A model generated the notes under the pieces. The model worked only from the letters and a program-made list of their open reading frames with translations. It was not told the origin of the DNA and did not search any database. A DNA stretch of 64,000 nt. Source: Stachybotrys elegans. Its lineage: Eukaryota; Ascomycota; Sordariomycetes; Hypocreales; Stachybotryaceae. The stretch is taken from assembly GCA_020746835.1 (NCBI GenBank), contig JAGPNK010000001.1:3410001-3474000 (forward strand), given 5' to 3'. Below, one piece after another: positions 12,427-25,078 of this stretch. Within the stretch, counting starts at the first letter, position 1. Each line of letters begins with the position of its first letter. Position numbers and translations under genes: made by a program.

Positions 12427-15400
12427 TTAGATGTGCGGTGCACCGGGACGCCCCTGGCCTAGAGATTCCAGAAGCTCGTGTGGTGGTATTCGGTGCAGGC
12501 CGCTGCCTCGATCGATCATGGATGTTGGCGCAGGCGTGTAGCCCTCACGTCTCTTGCGGATGCGATCCAAGACGATGCCAGCGACAACGATCAGGAGGAT
12601 CAGTCCCAGTGCAATGGCCAGGCCGATCAATATAACAAATGCCACACGCATGTGTCCACCTAATTAATCCTCTGTTAGCAGCTGCTCAATTCACGTGTTG
12701 ATAGTGTAAACGAACCTTCTTCTGTGAAGAAATCATCTCTCTGCGTAAAGATCTTGGCAATGTTTCCAGCCCCATTGCGCGAGCTGGTCGTCAGAGCATA
12801 AGGTTGGAATGTCGTTCCGTTGAAGATGGCAGCCGAGGCAATGCCAAATTCGGGGATGTCAATCGCTCCGGTGAGCATCAGCACATGTCTCGAGTCCAGA
12901 ATATCTGTATCATCGTGGTCCTCGGTGACAGTAAAGACTTGCAGACTCTGGATGCGAGTGCCAGAAGCCAAAGCAGCCTCTACAGTTTGCCATTGCTCGC
13001 CGTCGTACTTCATGACGTAGACCGAATTGCTGTTGCGTCTTGCGCCAGCGACCCAAACCTCATTCTCCTCTGTCGATGCCGCGGTGATGACATGGACGGG
13101 GCCAGGAATTGACTCTGCCGAGGGAAAGCTGGTCCATGCCTGCTCCTCAGCATCGAAAATTGCCAGGTACACCTCGTCGGTATTGTTGCCAAGCATGTCA
13201 CCGCCAGCAATGAGCCTGTTGCTGCCAGCCCAGAGCATGGATGACACCTCGCCCGCCACGGTGTTGCCTGGGCGGTTCCATTGGCGTGCTTCAGCGTCGT
13301 ACACGCAGATGCCAGGGCAGTCGAGTGCTCCGGCCTGGGTAAATGAGCCACCGACATAGACCTCCGGAGTATCGGGGCGGATGGTAATAGCAGAAACGGT
13401 TCCGTCAGCACCCGATACTCCAGGTGGAGAGCTGCCAAACGATCCGGATTCAACATCGTAGGTGAAGATGCCTCCCAGGTCACTGCCGTCGACGTTTCCG
13501 GTGATGCTACCGCCAGCGTAGAGCAGGCTGCCTCGGAGAGCGATTGTGACAATAGTGGAATCCGAGGAAATTTCTGAACCGGGTCCAGTGACAGAATCAT
13601 TGTCACCGCCATCAATGATAACGAGGTTGCGGATCGTGGAGTCGTCGGCCTCAACAATGAATTGGCCAGCGAGGATGGTAAGGTTTCGGTCGTTCTCTTC
13701 GTAGAAATGGCCAGTTACAACGCCAGATCGATCACCGGCAGATGGGATGTCCCGGCGAGTCAGGTTCGATGAAGCTGAGGCTGTTTGGATGTCGATCGAG
13801 AATCTGCCCAGGCCGTTCTCGCCCAAGGTAGCAGCGCCATCGACACCAAGCTGGGCCGATGTGACGGAACCAGCATATAGGGGATCGCTGTCCGGAATGT
13901 CCAGAAGAGCAGCCGTGAGCACGCCGCTGTAGCTGGGTACAGGTCCGTCTAGATTCTGCAGCCAGTTCTCCTGAGAAGGGATCCATACAGCGAAGCCATC
14001 AACCGGCACGGCTTCAAAGTCGTCAAAAGCCTGGCATTCCGAGAAGGATCCGGATATCGCAATTGCTGTTTCTGTATCTTGCCCGGTCAGGTTGACGCGA
14101 AGGGGGACAACCCGCCATACATTGCCGTTTACGCCGGCTCCCAGGGCCCTCCACTGATTCGACTCGATGTTGTAGGCGCCAACAAAGTTTAAGCCATCAA
14201 TCTCGTCGTCCCTGGTGTTGGTAAACTCGCCGCCAGCGTAGAGATTGCCGGCCTCGGTGTACATGGCGGTGACCTGGCCATTGAGTCCGCCACCGATGGA
14301 CCGCGCCCTGTTGTCGCTACCCAGAGCCACGATATTCTCGTGATCATTAGAGGTGAAGTTGCCTCCAATAAAGATGACGTCATCGGTTTCAACAAGTGAG
14401 GTAACGGCAGAGTTACGGTCAAAGCTAGCTCCGAGCTGGTTGATGGTGGAGCTGAGCAGCGCCGAAGTGTTGACTACGGCCTCCTCCGGGTTGAATTCGA
14501 AGAGGCCATTGAGACCACCAGTCGAGTTGATGAGAGTGAAGCCGACTCTTTCGGCAACAATGGTCAGCGTATCGACGTTCTGCCCGGAGAGGGGTGCAAT
14601 GGTGATGGTTGGTCTAAAGTCTTCCGATGTCTGGTCGATGAAGCCAAAGTAGATCTGGTCAAACTTGTCGAAGTTGTTGGTCTGATAGATGGATGTCTCG
14701 AAACTGCCATCAGCATCACCATTTGACATACGCCCAGTAATATTGACGCGGCCTCTCGTATCACAGGTGTTGTCTGCGATGCATCCCGGAGTGTACATGT
14801 CGACAGAGTAAAAACCTGGCTCGACAATGTTGGGCATGAAAATAACCGAGGCAGAATTAGAGTTGATATCACCCGTCAACTCAGCTGTGAGATAGCCAGA
14901 AGCGCTCTGCAAGGAAGGTGACTGTCTCCAAGGTCCGGTAGCTGTAGCGTTTGATGGAAATTCGATACCTTGGCATGTCGGCTCGTTGAATTCGGCGACG
15001 GCGTACGAGAGGATGTTCTCCTGGAAGAGTTCAATGCCCGCCAACCCAGCACCGCTGCCATACCAATCAGAAATAGCTAGTCGGAACCCGCTCATGCCGA
15101 CCGAGTTGACAAAGTGGAAATCCTGGAACTCGACTTCAGCATTGTCACTGAGGGGGCACTCGCTAGTGCATGAAGAGTTTTGGCCGGATCCTGGGTCGAT
15201 ATAGGTAAAGTTCATGATACCGCCGTCGGGGATGGCGATGTATCGGAAGGTCCTGGTGCCGCGGCCGTCCAGGTGAGTATTGCGAACTCTCAGTTTCGTA
15301 GGCTCGAAGCGGAAACCCATATCAGCTTGCCACGCACCCGGTGTGGCGTCCTGCAGCAGCCAGGTCCGTCCAGGCTCATCCGAACCATCAGAGCAGACAA

Positions 15401-16178
15401 TGTTGTTGGGGTTACTGAAGCCGTCCCGCGACGCGCTGTTTTCCGCGCTGATGTTAGCAGTGGAGAGGTTAATTATTTGGCCGTCCGGCTGGCTAGGCGC
15501 GGTAGCATTGCCGAGACCGGTGAAGGAGCCTCCGAAGATGATATGGCCGTTGGAGGCCTTGGTGATGGCACTGACAGGGCCGTTGAAGCCGGCAAAGGGA
15601 AGATTGGTCCAGCCTTCGGTGCCGTACCAGGCGATGGCGTTGGTCGAATTGGCACCCCTAAAGTTTCCACCAACATAAACCGTGTCCCTCTCCTGGTCGC
15701 AAAGGATAGCATTGACTTCGCCGCGGATCCCGTCCAGGGGGGTAACCTCGGTGGTGTTAGGGTTGAAGAGAGCAATGGCAGTCGACTCGGTGCCGTCCAG
15801 GCTGGTGAAGTTGCCGCCAATTATCACGCCTTGCATCTCGCCACTGCTAAGCGTAAAGGTACACATGGAGGAAATGGTCGCGTCGCTCGAGACGATGGAA
15901 GCGATGGCGCCGTTGGGTAGCTGCGCAAGCAGGGAACCGCTCCCGTCGGTGTTGGTTTGTCTTCCGCTCTGGCCCTCATATTCGTAGAGAGATATGCCAC
16001 TGAAGTCACCAGCGATTCCAATCCTTCCCAGGTTCGATAGATCGAGGTTCGGCGACGGTACGGGGGTAAATTCGATGGCTTTCGACAACGATGTTGCAAA
16101 CGCTGTGATGGCTAGTAGTGTCGATCCCATGGTTCGGGGCGGACGCGCCATGCGGCGTCCGCGGACAGACAGCCGCAT
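12427..16178 (-). CDS. RAX2: Rax2-like cortical polarity protein
   Basis: Predicted 1231 residues in two exons: 16178-12716 and 12659-12427, intron 12660-12715 (GTTCGT..TTAG). The phase is confirmed because splicing gives the conserved EEGGHMR junction. The start is followed by basic residues and a hydrophobic stretch (TLLAITAFATSLSKA) typical of a signal peptide; a second ATG lies nine codons downstream. The long ectodomain has repeated VYVGGNF / YAGGSI / FIGGNF motifs (kelch-like blades) and many N-x-S/T sites. The second exon carries the single membrane helix, the basic stop-transfer sequence and the conserved short tail ending RIPPHELLESLG and GRPGAPH. In yeasts and moulds Rax2 sits at the cell cortex and marks sites of polarised growth. 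Length and domain order match the family. It lies downstream of LCL3 on the same strand, with a 2.8-kb upstream spacer. Confidence 0.96.
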
Positions 16179-18981
16179 TGCTACCGCGTAATGTTGAGCA
16201 GGTTCGCGATGAGTGGTTTGCAGAGATAAGAGCAGAGGTTCGAAATGAGTATGCGTCGAGATTAATAGGGTGCTGTATCGCTTCTTGATTGTCGATGGCT
16301 GTATTCGGGTTGCATCTCAAGGTTTCTTAGTTGGCCATAGCAATGCTGAGGTCGGGAGGGGGTGGAAGTTGGTGGAAGTCTCGGATTAGTAGTAGGCGAG
16401 GTGGTTGGTGAAGAAAACGAGGCCGAGCGGTGACACGGCCGGGGGGTCAAAGGTACAAACAAAGCAGGAGAAAAGGCGGCTAGAAGATTTAACGAGCGTG
16501 TGAGAATGGAGAACAGATGCGGGAAGAGCACACGCGATTCGAAGAGGGGCTCAGCCGGTCGCGATGAGAGGGTGCTGTTCACCTCTCAAGAGCGTGATTA
16601 AGTTTGAATCGTGGGTTGGAAGGAGATGAGGATAACTGATCCAGGTTGTTGCTGTTGCACCATGAGCAACGAGAAGGGCGGGAAATTGCCTGACGATGGC
16701 AGCTAGCCCGTCTGGGCTAGTATATGGGCTTGGCGCGGTACCTTGGTGCCCCGGTAAGAACGCCGGGATAAGCAGGTACCTGCCAATCACCGGGTACTTG
16801 TGCCTTGATAATGGGCCACTAAAGGTGGGCGGCAGCTCGTACGCGGGCTACACAAGGCAGGGGATTGTGGAGTCGCAACCGGGCGCACACAGACTTTTTG
16901 CATCCAGGAGGCCCAGGGCGGCCGATACGATGCATCTTGGCGATGCGGGCATGAACAAGAGGAGCGGCGATATGGGAGATGGCAGGCGGCAGACGGCAGA
17001 CGGAAGATGGTAGGTAACACGCTCGTTGTCCGGTGCTTCACGTCATGTCTAACCCTCCTAGTGCGAATCCTGTAATCTGCTTGTTTCTTCAATGCGGCAT
17101 ACGTGGGCGTCGGCCCCTATTCTTGATTGGCCGGGTGGGGCCCTTAGCTTCCCATGTGCGTCTTGCCTGCTTCCAGTGTACCCAATAAACCGCTAGGTGG
17201 CTGGTCCAGTAGAGGCGGGAGCCGTTGTGCCAGTAGGTGCGCCACCCAATTCGCGGCACTGCCCAATCAGCAAGTGTTGCGCCTTGCAGCCGTCATTGGC
17301 ATGGCAGCTCTCATAGGCGCCCTGGGGCGCAGCGCAAACCAGTGCCTAGGTACCTGACTGTCCTGTAATTGATGCACCTACCACTGTCCAGCCAGTCAGT
17401 CTGGCGTCCATCTTCTATCCATCACCCGAGTCAACGTCGTCATTCCTCATGCGCCATGGCATGTTCTGCCGTTGCGCTTGAGCTGCCCGCTGTCCTGCCT
17501 GGTTTCCTCGGCAATGCCTCCGCCCGAGGGGCAAGTGCCACACCAAGGAGGGCCGTGGTTCAGGATCGCGTCCTGACGTGTCTGAAGTTTGGACTCTGAA
17601 GCACTTAAAGGCTACAGCGGAGCAGGGGTTCTGATCACAGACTTGCTTGCTTGGCACGGGCATTTCCCACAATGGCAATTGAGGGCACCCGAGTTTTGCA
17701 AACAGCTGGGGATTTAGAACCGGAATACCCTGGAGCAAGCTGCATATCATCTAGATGCAGAACGCAGATAAATCTCCACCAGAGAGAGAACAATATGTCG
17801 GGATCTACAAATATCACATTGTGGATATACTACCAATTTGTGAAGTCCCCCATATTTTGTGGTGTTCTCATTAATGATCACGTCAGAGACGAACCCTTCA
17901 TTATAAGGAATAGGCGTAGGAGGGTATTGCTTCAACCCCATTCCGTCTGTCGGTGGTTGCCTTTTCAATTTCGCCTTTTATTTTTATGTTTCTTTTAATA
18001 TTCCTTCTTTCCCTCGTTGTGTTTCCCTCACTCGTCTTCTGCTTCTCCCTTTTCTCTCTCTCTGACAGCCTTTTGCTTTTTCCTCTTGCTTTCTCTTGGC
18101 CCCCCCTCTCGGTGTATCCTCGCCACGAACCATCATGCAAACATGCCACTGTGATCAGTGTGATGAGATCCGACCTGTGCTTCACATCCAAGTTACACGG
18201 AGCCAAACACCCCAGCAGGGTAGCATCTGTACGACACATTCAGCCACACGGCACAGCGAGCCATTCTCCCATTCCAGAGGGACGGTCTCATCCCACTTAG
18301 TCACGTCACGGCGAGAAAGTTGAGACGATCCCCCTCCATCCTATCGCCCAGGACAAGGGCCACGGTCCCTGCAACCACTTTACAGGTGGCATCGGATACA
18401 GCTCCCATCGCCTGTCGGATGTGATACCGAGACGAAGCAAATACCAGTTGCACTGGGTAGCGTCCGGCTCCGGATCGCCAGCCTGCTAGACATTTAATTT
18501 ACCACCCCGCGCTGCTCTGCCAACTGTGCAACTCCCGTGCGCCTGGTTCAGCCAGTAGAACTATGCCGCCACGAGATTCACCGGCCAATGTGATGTCTCG
18601 GCTCCTGGTTTCCACTGCCTGTGCCTCCCCTGGTGGTTGTCGGGTGGCTGGCCGGGCTGCACGGAGTATGATAGTTCTAGACAACATGGGGCTTTCTTGA
18701 AACATGGCCCGTTACACCTTCTCGCAGCAACCCAGAATGGCCGCTCTGCAAATAGGATGGATGATTGATAACAGCGATAATATACCATGTAAGTTCATTC
18801 GCATGGACCGCGCCTGGTCAACCGCTCAACCTGGTGCATAACAAAATACCAGTGCTCGCTCGAACCCGTGGGACTATATAGTCGCGATGTTGCATCGTGA
18901 GCTCTATTCATGTGCACATTATAGTCGCCTGACGCCAAAAACGCATGTGGTGATGCAGCACCCGTGCGACGTCGGTCAGGC
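16179..18981. other. 2.8-kb spacer upstream of RAX2
   Basis: It lies between the RAX2 start and the LCL3 stop and should hold the RAX2 promoter and 5' leader and the LCL3 3' UTR. A perfect 12-bp palindrome GCAGGTACCTGC lies at 16772-16783. A long T/C-rich tract spans about 17985-18105. Only short frames without recognisable features are present. Confidence 0.6.
16772..16783. repeat. 12-bp palindrome GCAGGTACCTGC
   Basis: Perfect palindrome with a GGTACC core, about 600 bp upstream of the RAX2 start. Same motif family as the inverted repeats at 3367, 8361, 28936 and 50751. Confidence 0.7.
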
Positions 18982-19830
18982 TCAGTTGCTGGGCTTGTTG
19001 TCCTCGAAACCGGCCCACCGAGTCTTATAATCGCGTGGGCTTTCGTATTCGCTGGCCACGCCCGACCACATTCCTTTTCGTTTCCTCTTGGCCTTGGCTT
19101 CTGCCTTCATGTACACCTGTTGTAGACCCCCATACTCAGCGCCCGTCTTGGCTTCGTAGGTCGTCGCGAGGCCCGCCTTGACCATCTCGAGCCCGACGTT
19201 TTTGCGGAACAGGAATCGGCGGACGTAGACGGTGGCGACGATCCGGCCGTAGTGGTCTCGCTTGTAGACGTATGCTCGGATGCTTCGCCCTGAGATGTAT
19301 GCCCTCAGCCACTCCAGCGCCTCTGCTGCGAAAGGTTGTCCCGGTCGTCCGAAATGAGCTCCCTCGGGCGCATCGATGCCGGCGATACGAATTGGAATCT
19401 AAAGAGGAGCTGTTAGTCGACCGTGCAAGGCGCCGAGCGGCAGACATACGGTTCGGTCCTTCAATTCCTGCTTCTTGGTGGGAACTTTGCGTAGCCACCC
19501 CCAACCCGTGGCCCTTCCTCCCGGCGTGTGGAAGATATGGAAGTTGTCTCCATCTCCCACGCTCGTCACTCGACCAAAGAGGCTCCTGTTGCGGAAATAT
19601 GACGGTCGGACATGTGCAGCACCGGGAATTCGACGTAGGTAGTTGGCGTAGAGCTGCAACGCACCCAGGCCAACCAGCGAGAAGAGGACGACGGGCGCCC
19701 ACTCTTTGGCAGGGCCAAACGGCGCCTCATCCGGGTTGCCCAGTGAATCGACCCATGAAATTGGCTTCTTCTTGGACTCCCGAGACTCGGTATCTCTACC
19801 GGAGCCAGTCGATCCAAAGGGCCATATCAT
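18982..19830 (-). CDS. LCL3: Lcl3-type membrane-anchored staphylococcal-nuclease-like endonuclease
   Basis: Predicted 265 residues in two exons: 19830-19450 and 19398-18982, intron 19399-19449 (GTATGT..TTTAG, branch CTAAC). I chose the ATG at 19830 because the family begins with a WPFG motif (here MIWPFG); the frame stays open upstream to a non-conserved region. A single membrane helix lies at about residues 44-62. It is followed by a thermonuclease (SNase) fold: [15 protein letters not shown], then [20 protein letters not shown], then [13 protein letters not shown]. These hold the Asp/Arg/Glu residues typical of the active site. The C-terminus is Lys/Arg-rich. In yeast Lcl3 is an uncharacterised mitochondrial membrane protein linked to lifespan; its substrate is unknown. 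Confidence 0.95.
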
Positions 19831-20213
19831 TGTTCTTGCAACATTCCGTCCAGCGCGCTGGGATGGTTCCTTGCAACTTTGGGTCACGTCTCGGTTGATA
19901 TTCAAGAGTTGCCTGGTCCGTGCACCTGGAGAATGACCTCAGGTGGGCTGTAGCACCACCACACCACTAATAACACAGCTACACTGCTACTTCAAGATCA
20001 GAACGTTTGATTCAGGGCACCAGAGCAGCTACTTCTGATATTCGGTTGTCAATGCATCGATACTCTATATCCGGTTTACACGCACAGGATTGCACCATAA
20101 TTGTGCCGCCGCATTTTGAACTTCCATTTTCTTATTCTCACTAAACTTCATGAACATATTTCGTCGCTTCTGCTCCTACATATTGATAGCCACCGCTGCC
20201 CAAATGAGCCCAT
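19831..20213. other. Spacer between ARPC2 3' end and LCL3 start
   Basis: About 380 bp between two minus-strand genes; it should hold the ARPC2 3' UTR and the LCL3 promoter. I see no distinct motif. Confidence 0.5.
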
Positions 20214-21380
20214 CTATCCCTGCACCTTGAACGTTCGGCCGCTCGCTGTCTTGCGTTCCCGCTCCTCGTTGTCGGGACGAGCACGGCGCAGTACTGCTAC
20301 ATGTTAGTCCGATTATCCCTGCAGCCTTGGATGCACACATACCCTGGAGGAAGTCTGCAGTTCGCTTGCGCATTCTCGAGTGGATGTAGGCCTTTGATGC
20401 CTTGATGTGATAGTGGAAGTAATCACGGAAGGTCTGGATGTGGGAGATGACGTCCGACATGCGCTGCGGCGTCAGGTGTCGTGGGAAGAGGACTGGACTC
20501 GTTAGCCTGCGTCGCCAGGACGTTGAAGTAAGACGTACCAAAAGTTACGTAGCCAATCTCGCCAGTTCCGGTGCTCTGCACTCCCGGAACTCCCTGCAGC
20601 TCAAGCGGCGGGTCGTTCCTGAATAATACCTGGGGAGCGTTCTGGATAGCCCGCCTTCGTGCATCCACGAACTCCTGGATGAACACCTTGCCAAACACTC
20701 GGTCGGTCTCCTCGCGGAAGATGGTGCTGAAGATGACGGTAACACGGTCGAAGCTCGCCTTGACGTAGATGGCCTCTTCCTCTCGGTAGTGAATCGCCTT
20801 GACCTCGCCGCCTTCTCTTACTCCCTGGGGAGCCTCTTCGGATGTGAACTTGGAAGCCTCCTCCTTCAGCTGATAGTGCTCCTGGTATGCTTGCTCGAAG
20901 GGGGCAGCCATAGCATTACGCTTCAGCAGAGCGAACTTCATGGCCAAAGCATCGCGGGATTCTGAAGAGTCTCGTCAGCGCCATTTCTGTAGACAAAAAA
21001 CAAGCAGCCCGTCACTTCGCACCTTTGTCTTCAGGCAGCTTCTCCAAGTCTATCATGACCGAGAAGTCGTAGCCAGGCTCAACAGGGGCAGCATACTCCC
21101 CATATTCCCGCTGGAGCACCTGCTCAGCGCCGTAGCGCACAAGATCCTTAAAGCATCGTATTTGGATCGACAGAAGAATCTGGGTCTTGGTCTCGGGGGT
21201 CGAAATATGGAAGGTCACACCGTCGAAGTCGGATATCGTCTGGTCAATCGTTGCGGGGGCGGCGCTGTTGATGCCATGCGATTAGCACCGTCTCTGCCAA
21301 CTGCTGGCATTCACCTACCCCGAGAACCGCTCGGTAAGAACCGATTGGATAAGGACGTTCTGGTAGTCGAGGAGAAGCAT
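20214..21380 (-). CDS. ARPC2: Arp2/3 complex subunit 2 (p34-Arc/ARPC2)
   Basis: Predicted 318 residues in five exons: 21380-21319, 21264-21023, 20961-20539, 20492-20343 and about 20293-20214. All junctions keep phase and use GT..AG. The last acceptor is ambiguous by 3 nt (AG|CAG|TAC), which would add one Ala. The start MLLLDYQN, the phrase [15 protein letters not shown], the [11 protein letters not shown] strand and the C-terminal helix around [18 protein letters not shown] are hallmarks of this family, and the length is normal. With Arc18/ARPC4 it forms the structural core of the Arp2/3 complex, which nucleates branched actin at endocytic patches and hyphal tips. It is divergent from UTP12, with 283 bp between the start codons. 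Confidence 0.96.
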
Positions 21381-21508
21381 GGTCAAGGTCCCCTGGTGGC
21401 GTCGCAATGGCCCTTCTCGATGTCTTCTCGCGCTGGGAGCTGGCAGCTTGGGTGACGAGTGTTGGTGGGGCTCGGCTGGTGAGGGAGAGAGCTGGAGCTG
21501 ACGGGGGC

Positions 21509-21514
21509 CACGTG
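21509..21514. promoter_or_regulatory. CACGTG E-box in ARPC2/UTP12 shared promoter
   Basis: CACGTG (extended CACGTGA) in the 283-bp divergent spacer. Such E-boxes are bound by Cbf1-type bHLH factors in ascomycetes; use at this site is inferred only. Confidence 0.4.
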
Positions 21515-21663
21515 ATGATAAGACGTCAGGAACAGGACCACTGTCGCAGGCTTGGACTTTTTGTTATCGATAAAAAAAATATCCCACCCGCGCAGCACCT
21601 GAAGATTTCATTCGCACTGAGTGCGCCCAAAATCTTTGAATTGCAATTGCAAGGGCGGCAACC

Positions 21664-24594
21664 ATGGTCAAATCATACCTGTAAGATGGGCGCGCTGCAT
21701 TGGTGCTGTGGCTATTCTGACAAGTCTGCAGGAAGTATGAGCACGCCAAAACGTTTGGTGTGGTAACCGCGAGTACCTCTAACATTGTCTGGACTTCCAA
21801 AGATCGGACCGGGACGAGCGCGGGCCAAGCCGTCGTCGCCGCCAACGAGGAGGTGCTCTGCTGGGATATCAAGAAGGGCGAACTCATCAGTCGATGGCGG
21901 GACGACAGGTGTAATGCACAAGTTACGGCAATCGCGCAGAGCAAGACCGATCCCGATGTCTTCGCAGTCGGATACGAGGATGGCAGCATCCGTCTTTGGG
22001 ACAGCAAAATCTCCACGGCTATAGTCGACTTCAACGGCCACAAATCCGCGATTACCAACCTCGACTTTGACAAGGCCGGCGTGCGGCTTGCCTCCGGTTC
22101 GAAAGATACCGACATCATCATCTGGGATCTCGTTGCAGAAGTTGGCCAGTACAAGCTACGGGGACACAAGGATCAAATCACAGGCCTCCGCTTCATCGAA
22201 CCAGACACCAAGGTGCAGGATGGAAAGGACTCAGCCATGGTTATCGACGGAGAAGCCGGCTCCGAGGGTTTCCTCCTGACTACTGGAAAGGACTCTCTCC
22301 TGAAGCTCTGGGATTTATCTTCAAGACATTGCGTTGAAACGCACATGTCGCAGACCAACGGCGAGTGCTGGGCTCTTGGAGTGTCACCTGATCTGAGCGG
22401 CTGTATCACTGCTGGCAACGATGGAGAATTGAAGGTCTGGTCTTTGGATGCCGATGGTCTGGCATCGACGACACGCCTGGTGGATGTCGCTGCCACGACC
22501 CGGTTCATTGCCAACCGAGGAACTCTGTTCCGCCAGACCAAGGATCGCACTACTGAAATCATCTTCCACCCGAAACGGGACTACTTTGCCGTCCACGGCG
22601 CAGACAAGAGCGTTGATATCTGGCGCATACGATCCGACTCGGAAATCAAGAAGACACTGGCCCGCAAACGAAGACGACAGCGCGAAAAGCAAAAGGATAA
22701 GAAGCAAACAGAAGATGAGGCCATGGACGGAGAGGGCAAGGACGAGGATGTATCGCAGGCGGAAATCGGCGATGTCTTTGTTCGATACGTCATTATCCGA
22801 ACCGGCGGCAAGGTCAGGTCAGTCGACTGGGCTTCAGCGAGCGGACAGAAGGATCTGCACCTGGTGGTGGGGACAACCAACAACCAGCTGGAATATTACA
22901 ACGTACCTCTAAAGGAGAAGAGCGCAAAGTCCAAAAGCGACGACATCCCGGACTATACCAGAAGTCTCTCAGTAGAGCTTCCCGGACACAGGACGGATAT
23001 CCGCGCACTGTCTCTAAGCTCGGACGATCGGATGCTGGCATCAGCATCCAACGGCTCGTTGAAAATATGGAACATAAAGACGCAAAACTGCATAAGGACA
23101 TTCGAGTGCGGCTACGCGCTTTGCTGCGCATTCCTGCCCGGCGACAAGGTAGTAGTGGTGGGTACCAAGAGCGGCGAGCTGCAGATCTTCGACGTCGCAT
23201 CGGCTGCGCTGCTCGACAGCGTGCAAGCGCACGATGGATCGGTTTGGTCTTTGCAGGTGCACCCTGACGGACGTTCCGTCGTATCGGGAAGTGCGGATAA
23301 GTCGGCCAAGTTCTGGGACTTCAAGATTGTTCAGGAAGAGGTTCTGGGCACTCGAAGGACGACGCCGAAGCTGAAGCTTGTTCAGTCCAAGACGCTCAAG
23401 GTCTCGGATGATATCCTCAGCCTCAGATTCTCCCCCGACGCAAAACTCATCGCCGTGGCTCTCCTCGACAACACCGTCAAGGTTTTCTTCGTCGACTCGC
23501 TCAAACTATACCTCAACCTCTACGGCCACAAGCTACCCGTTCTGAGCATGGACATTTCCTACGATAACAAGCTCATCGTGACGAGTTCCGCCGACAAAAA
23601 CATCAGAATCTGGGGCCTCGATTTCGGCGACTGCCACAAAGCCCTGTTTGGACACCAAGACAGTATTCTCCAGGTCGCATTCGTACCGCACAACTCGGAC
23701 GGCAATGGACACCACTTCTTCAGCAGTGGCAAGGACCGCACCATTCGCTACTGGGACGGCGACAAGTTTGAGCAGATCCAGAGGCTGGACGGCCACTTTG
23801 GCGAGGTATGGGCCATTGCCATGAGCCGTAGCGGAAACTTCCTCGTGACCGCTAGTCACGACAAGAGCGTCCGTGTGTGGGAGGAGACGGAGGAGCAGAT
23901 CTTCCTCGAGGAAGAGCGCGAAAAGGAGATTGAAGAGCTGTACGAGAGCACGCTCACCACCTCGCTCGAAAGAGATGCCGACGCCGAAGACGGCGAGGTA
24001 GCAGCTGCTGGTAAACAGACGACAGAGACTCTCAAGGCTGGTGAGAGGATAGCTGAAGCCCTCGAGGTGGGCATGGCGGATCTCAACCTCCTGAGGGAGT
24101 ATGAGGCAGCGAAGCTCATCTCCCCGAGCACACCGGCTCCCCAGCGCAACCCCATCTTTGTGTACCAGGGCAACATGACGGCCGAGGCCTATGTCATGTC
24201 AGTGCTCCAGCGGATCAAGGCATCAGCACTCCAAGACGCCCTCCTCGTGCTCCCTTTCGCCTCGGTACCCCTACTGTTCACCTTCCTCAACATATTCGCG
24301 ATGCGGTCGATGAACATCCCGCTGACGTGCCGAATCCTCTTCTTCATGCTCAAGACGCACCACAAGCAGATCGTGGCGAGCCGCACCATGAAGACGATGC
24401 TGGACGGCATCCGCACCAACCTCCGCGCCGCCCTCAAGAAGCAAAAGGACGAGATGGGCTTCAACCTCGCGGCGCTCAAGGTTGTGGGCATGCAGATCCG
24501 CGACAACAGCGTCAAGGATTACGTCGACGAGTCCTGGGACGACGGCAAGGATGACAAGAGCACGAAGAAGCGGGCGTTTGTCCATGTGGCGTAG
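21664..24594 (+). CDS. UTP12: Utp12/Dip2 WD40 protein of the small-subunit processome
   Basis: Predicted 959 residues in two exons. A 17-nt first exon (21664-21680, ATG GTC AAA TCA TAC CT) is joined over a 51-bp intron (GTAAGA..TGCAG) to 21732-24594, giving the conserved start MVKSYLKYEH. Two WD40 beta-propellers follow, with blades such as IRLWDSK, LLKLWDLS, LKIWNIKT, AKFWDFK, IRIWGLD and IRYWDGD. They are separated by a Lys/Arg- and acid-rich insert near residues 310-350. The last ~110 residues form the Utp12 domain (VLQRIKASALQDALLVLPF onward). In yeast this protein is part of the UTP-B subcomplex that binds U3 snoRNP and 5' ETS for 18S rRNA maturation in the nucleolus. Confidence 0.97.
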
Positions 24595-25078
24595 ATGGAG
24601 ACTCAGTTCTGTAGAGGAAGAAAAATCGACGTGCTTTTTGCCTGCTTTAGTCCTTTGAGAATAGAATACCACTGTCTGGGAATAAAAATAACAGGATATA
24701 AACAACCTCCACAGCTTTCCAGAACCATGATTTCATTATAGATATAGGTAACCCCGTGCTAAGGGCAGTACGTCAGTCCAAGTGATCAACTCATGATGTG
24801 CCTGGGGTGAAGTGAAGGTCACGTGACTACAACTTGCACCCATCACGGCTTCTACATTTTAGCTGGGCCAAGAACAGCCTTCCAAGCCTCTCCCGCCATC
24901 AAGCCATACTTCACCGAAGAACCTCCCCTGGAACAATAAATCGCCACCTCAGTCCTCTGAAACTAAACTTGCTGTCGGAACCGCTCAACTCATCTTGCTT
25001 CTCGGTCAAAGAGAGGCCCGGATATAGCAGCCACCACGCCATCCTAAGGCAAGAAAGGCATCCCAATACACGGCCGCC
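24595..25078. other. Spacer between UTP12 and LSM2 with palindromic E-box
   Basis: It holds the UTP12 3' UTR and the LSM2 promoter. The only clear motif is the 10-bp palindrome at 24818-24827, listed separately. Confidence 0.5.
24818..24827. promoter_or_regulatory. GTCACGTGAC palindrome upstream of LSM2
   Basis: A perfect 10-bp palindrome containing TCACGTGA, the classical Cbf1-type bHLH site, about 250 bp upstream of the LSM2 start. Function is inferred from the motif and its position. Confidence 0.45.
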
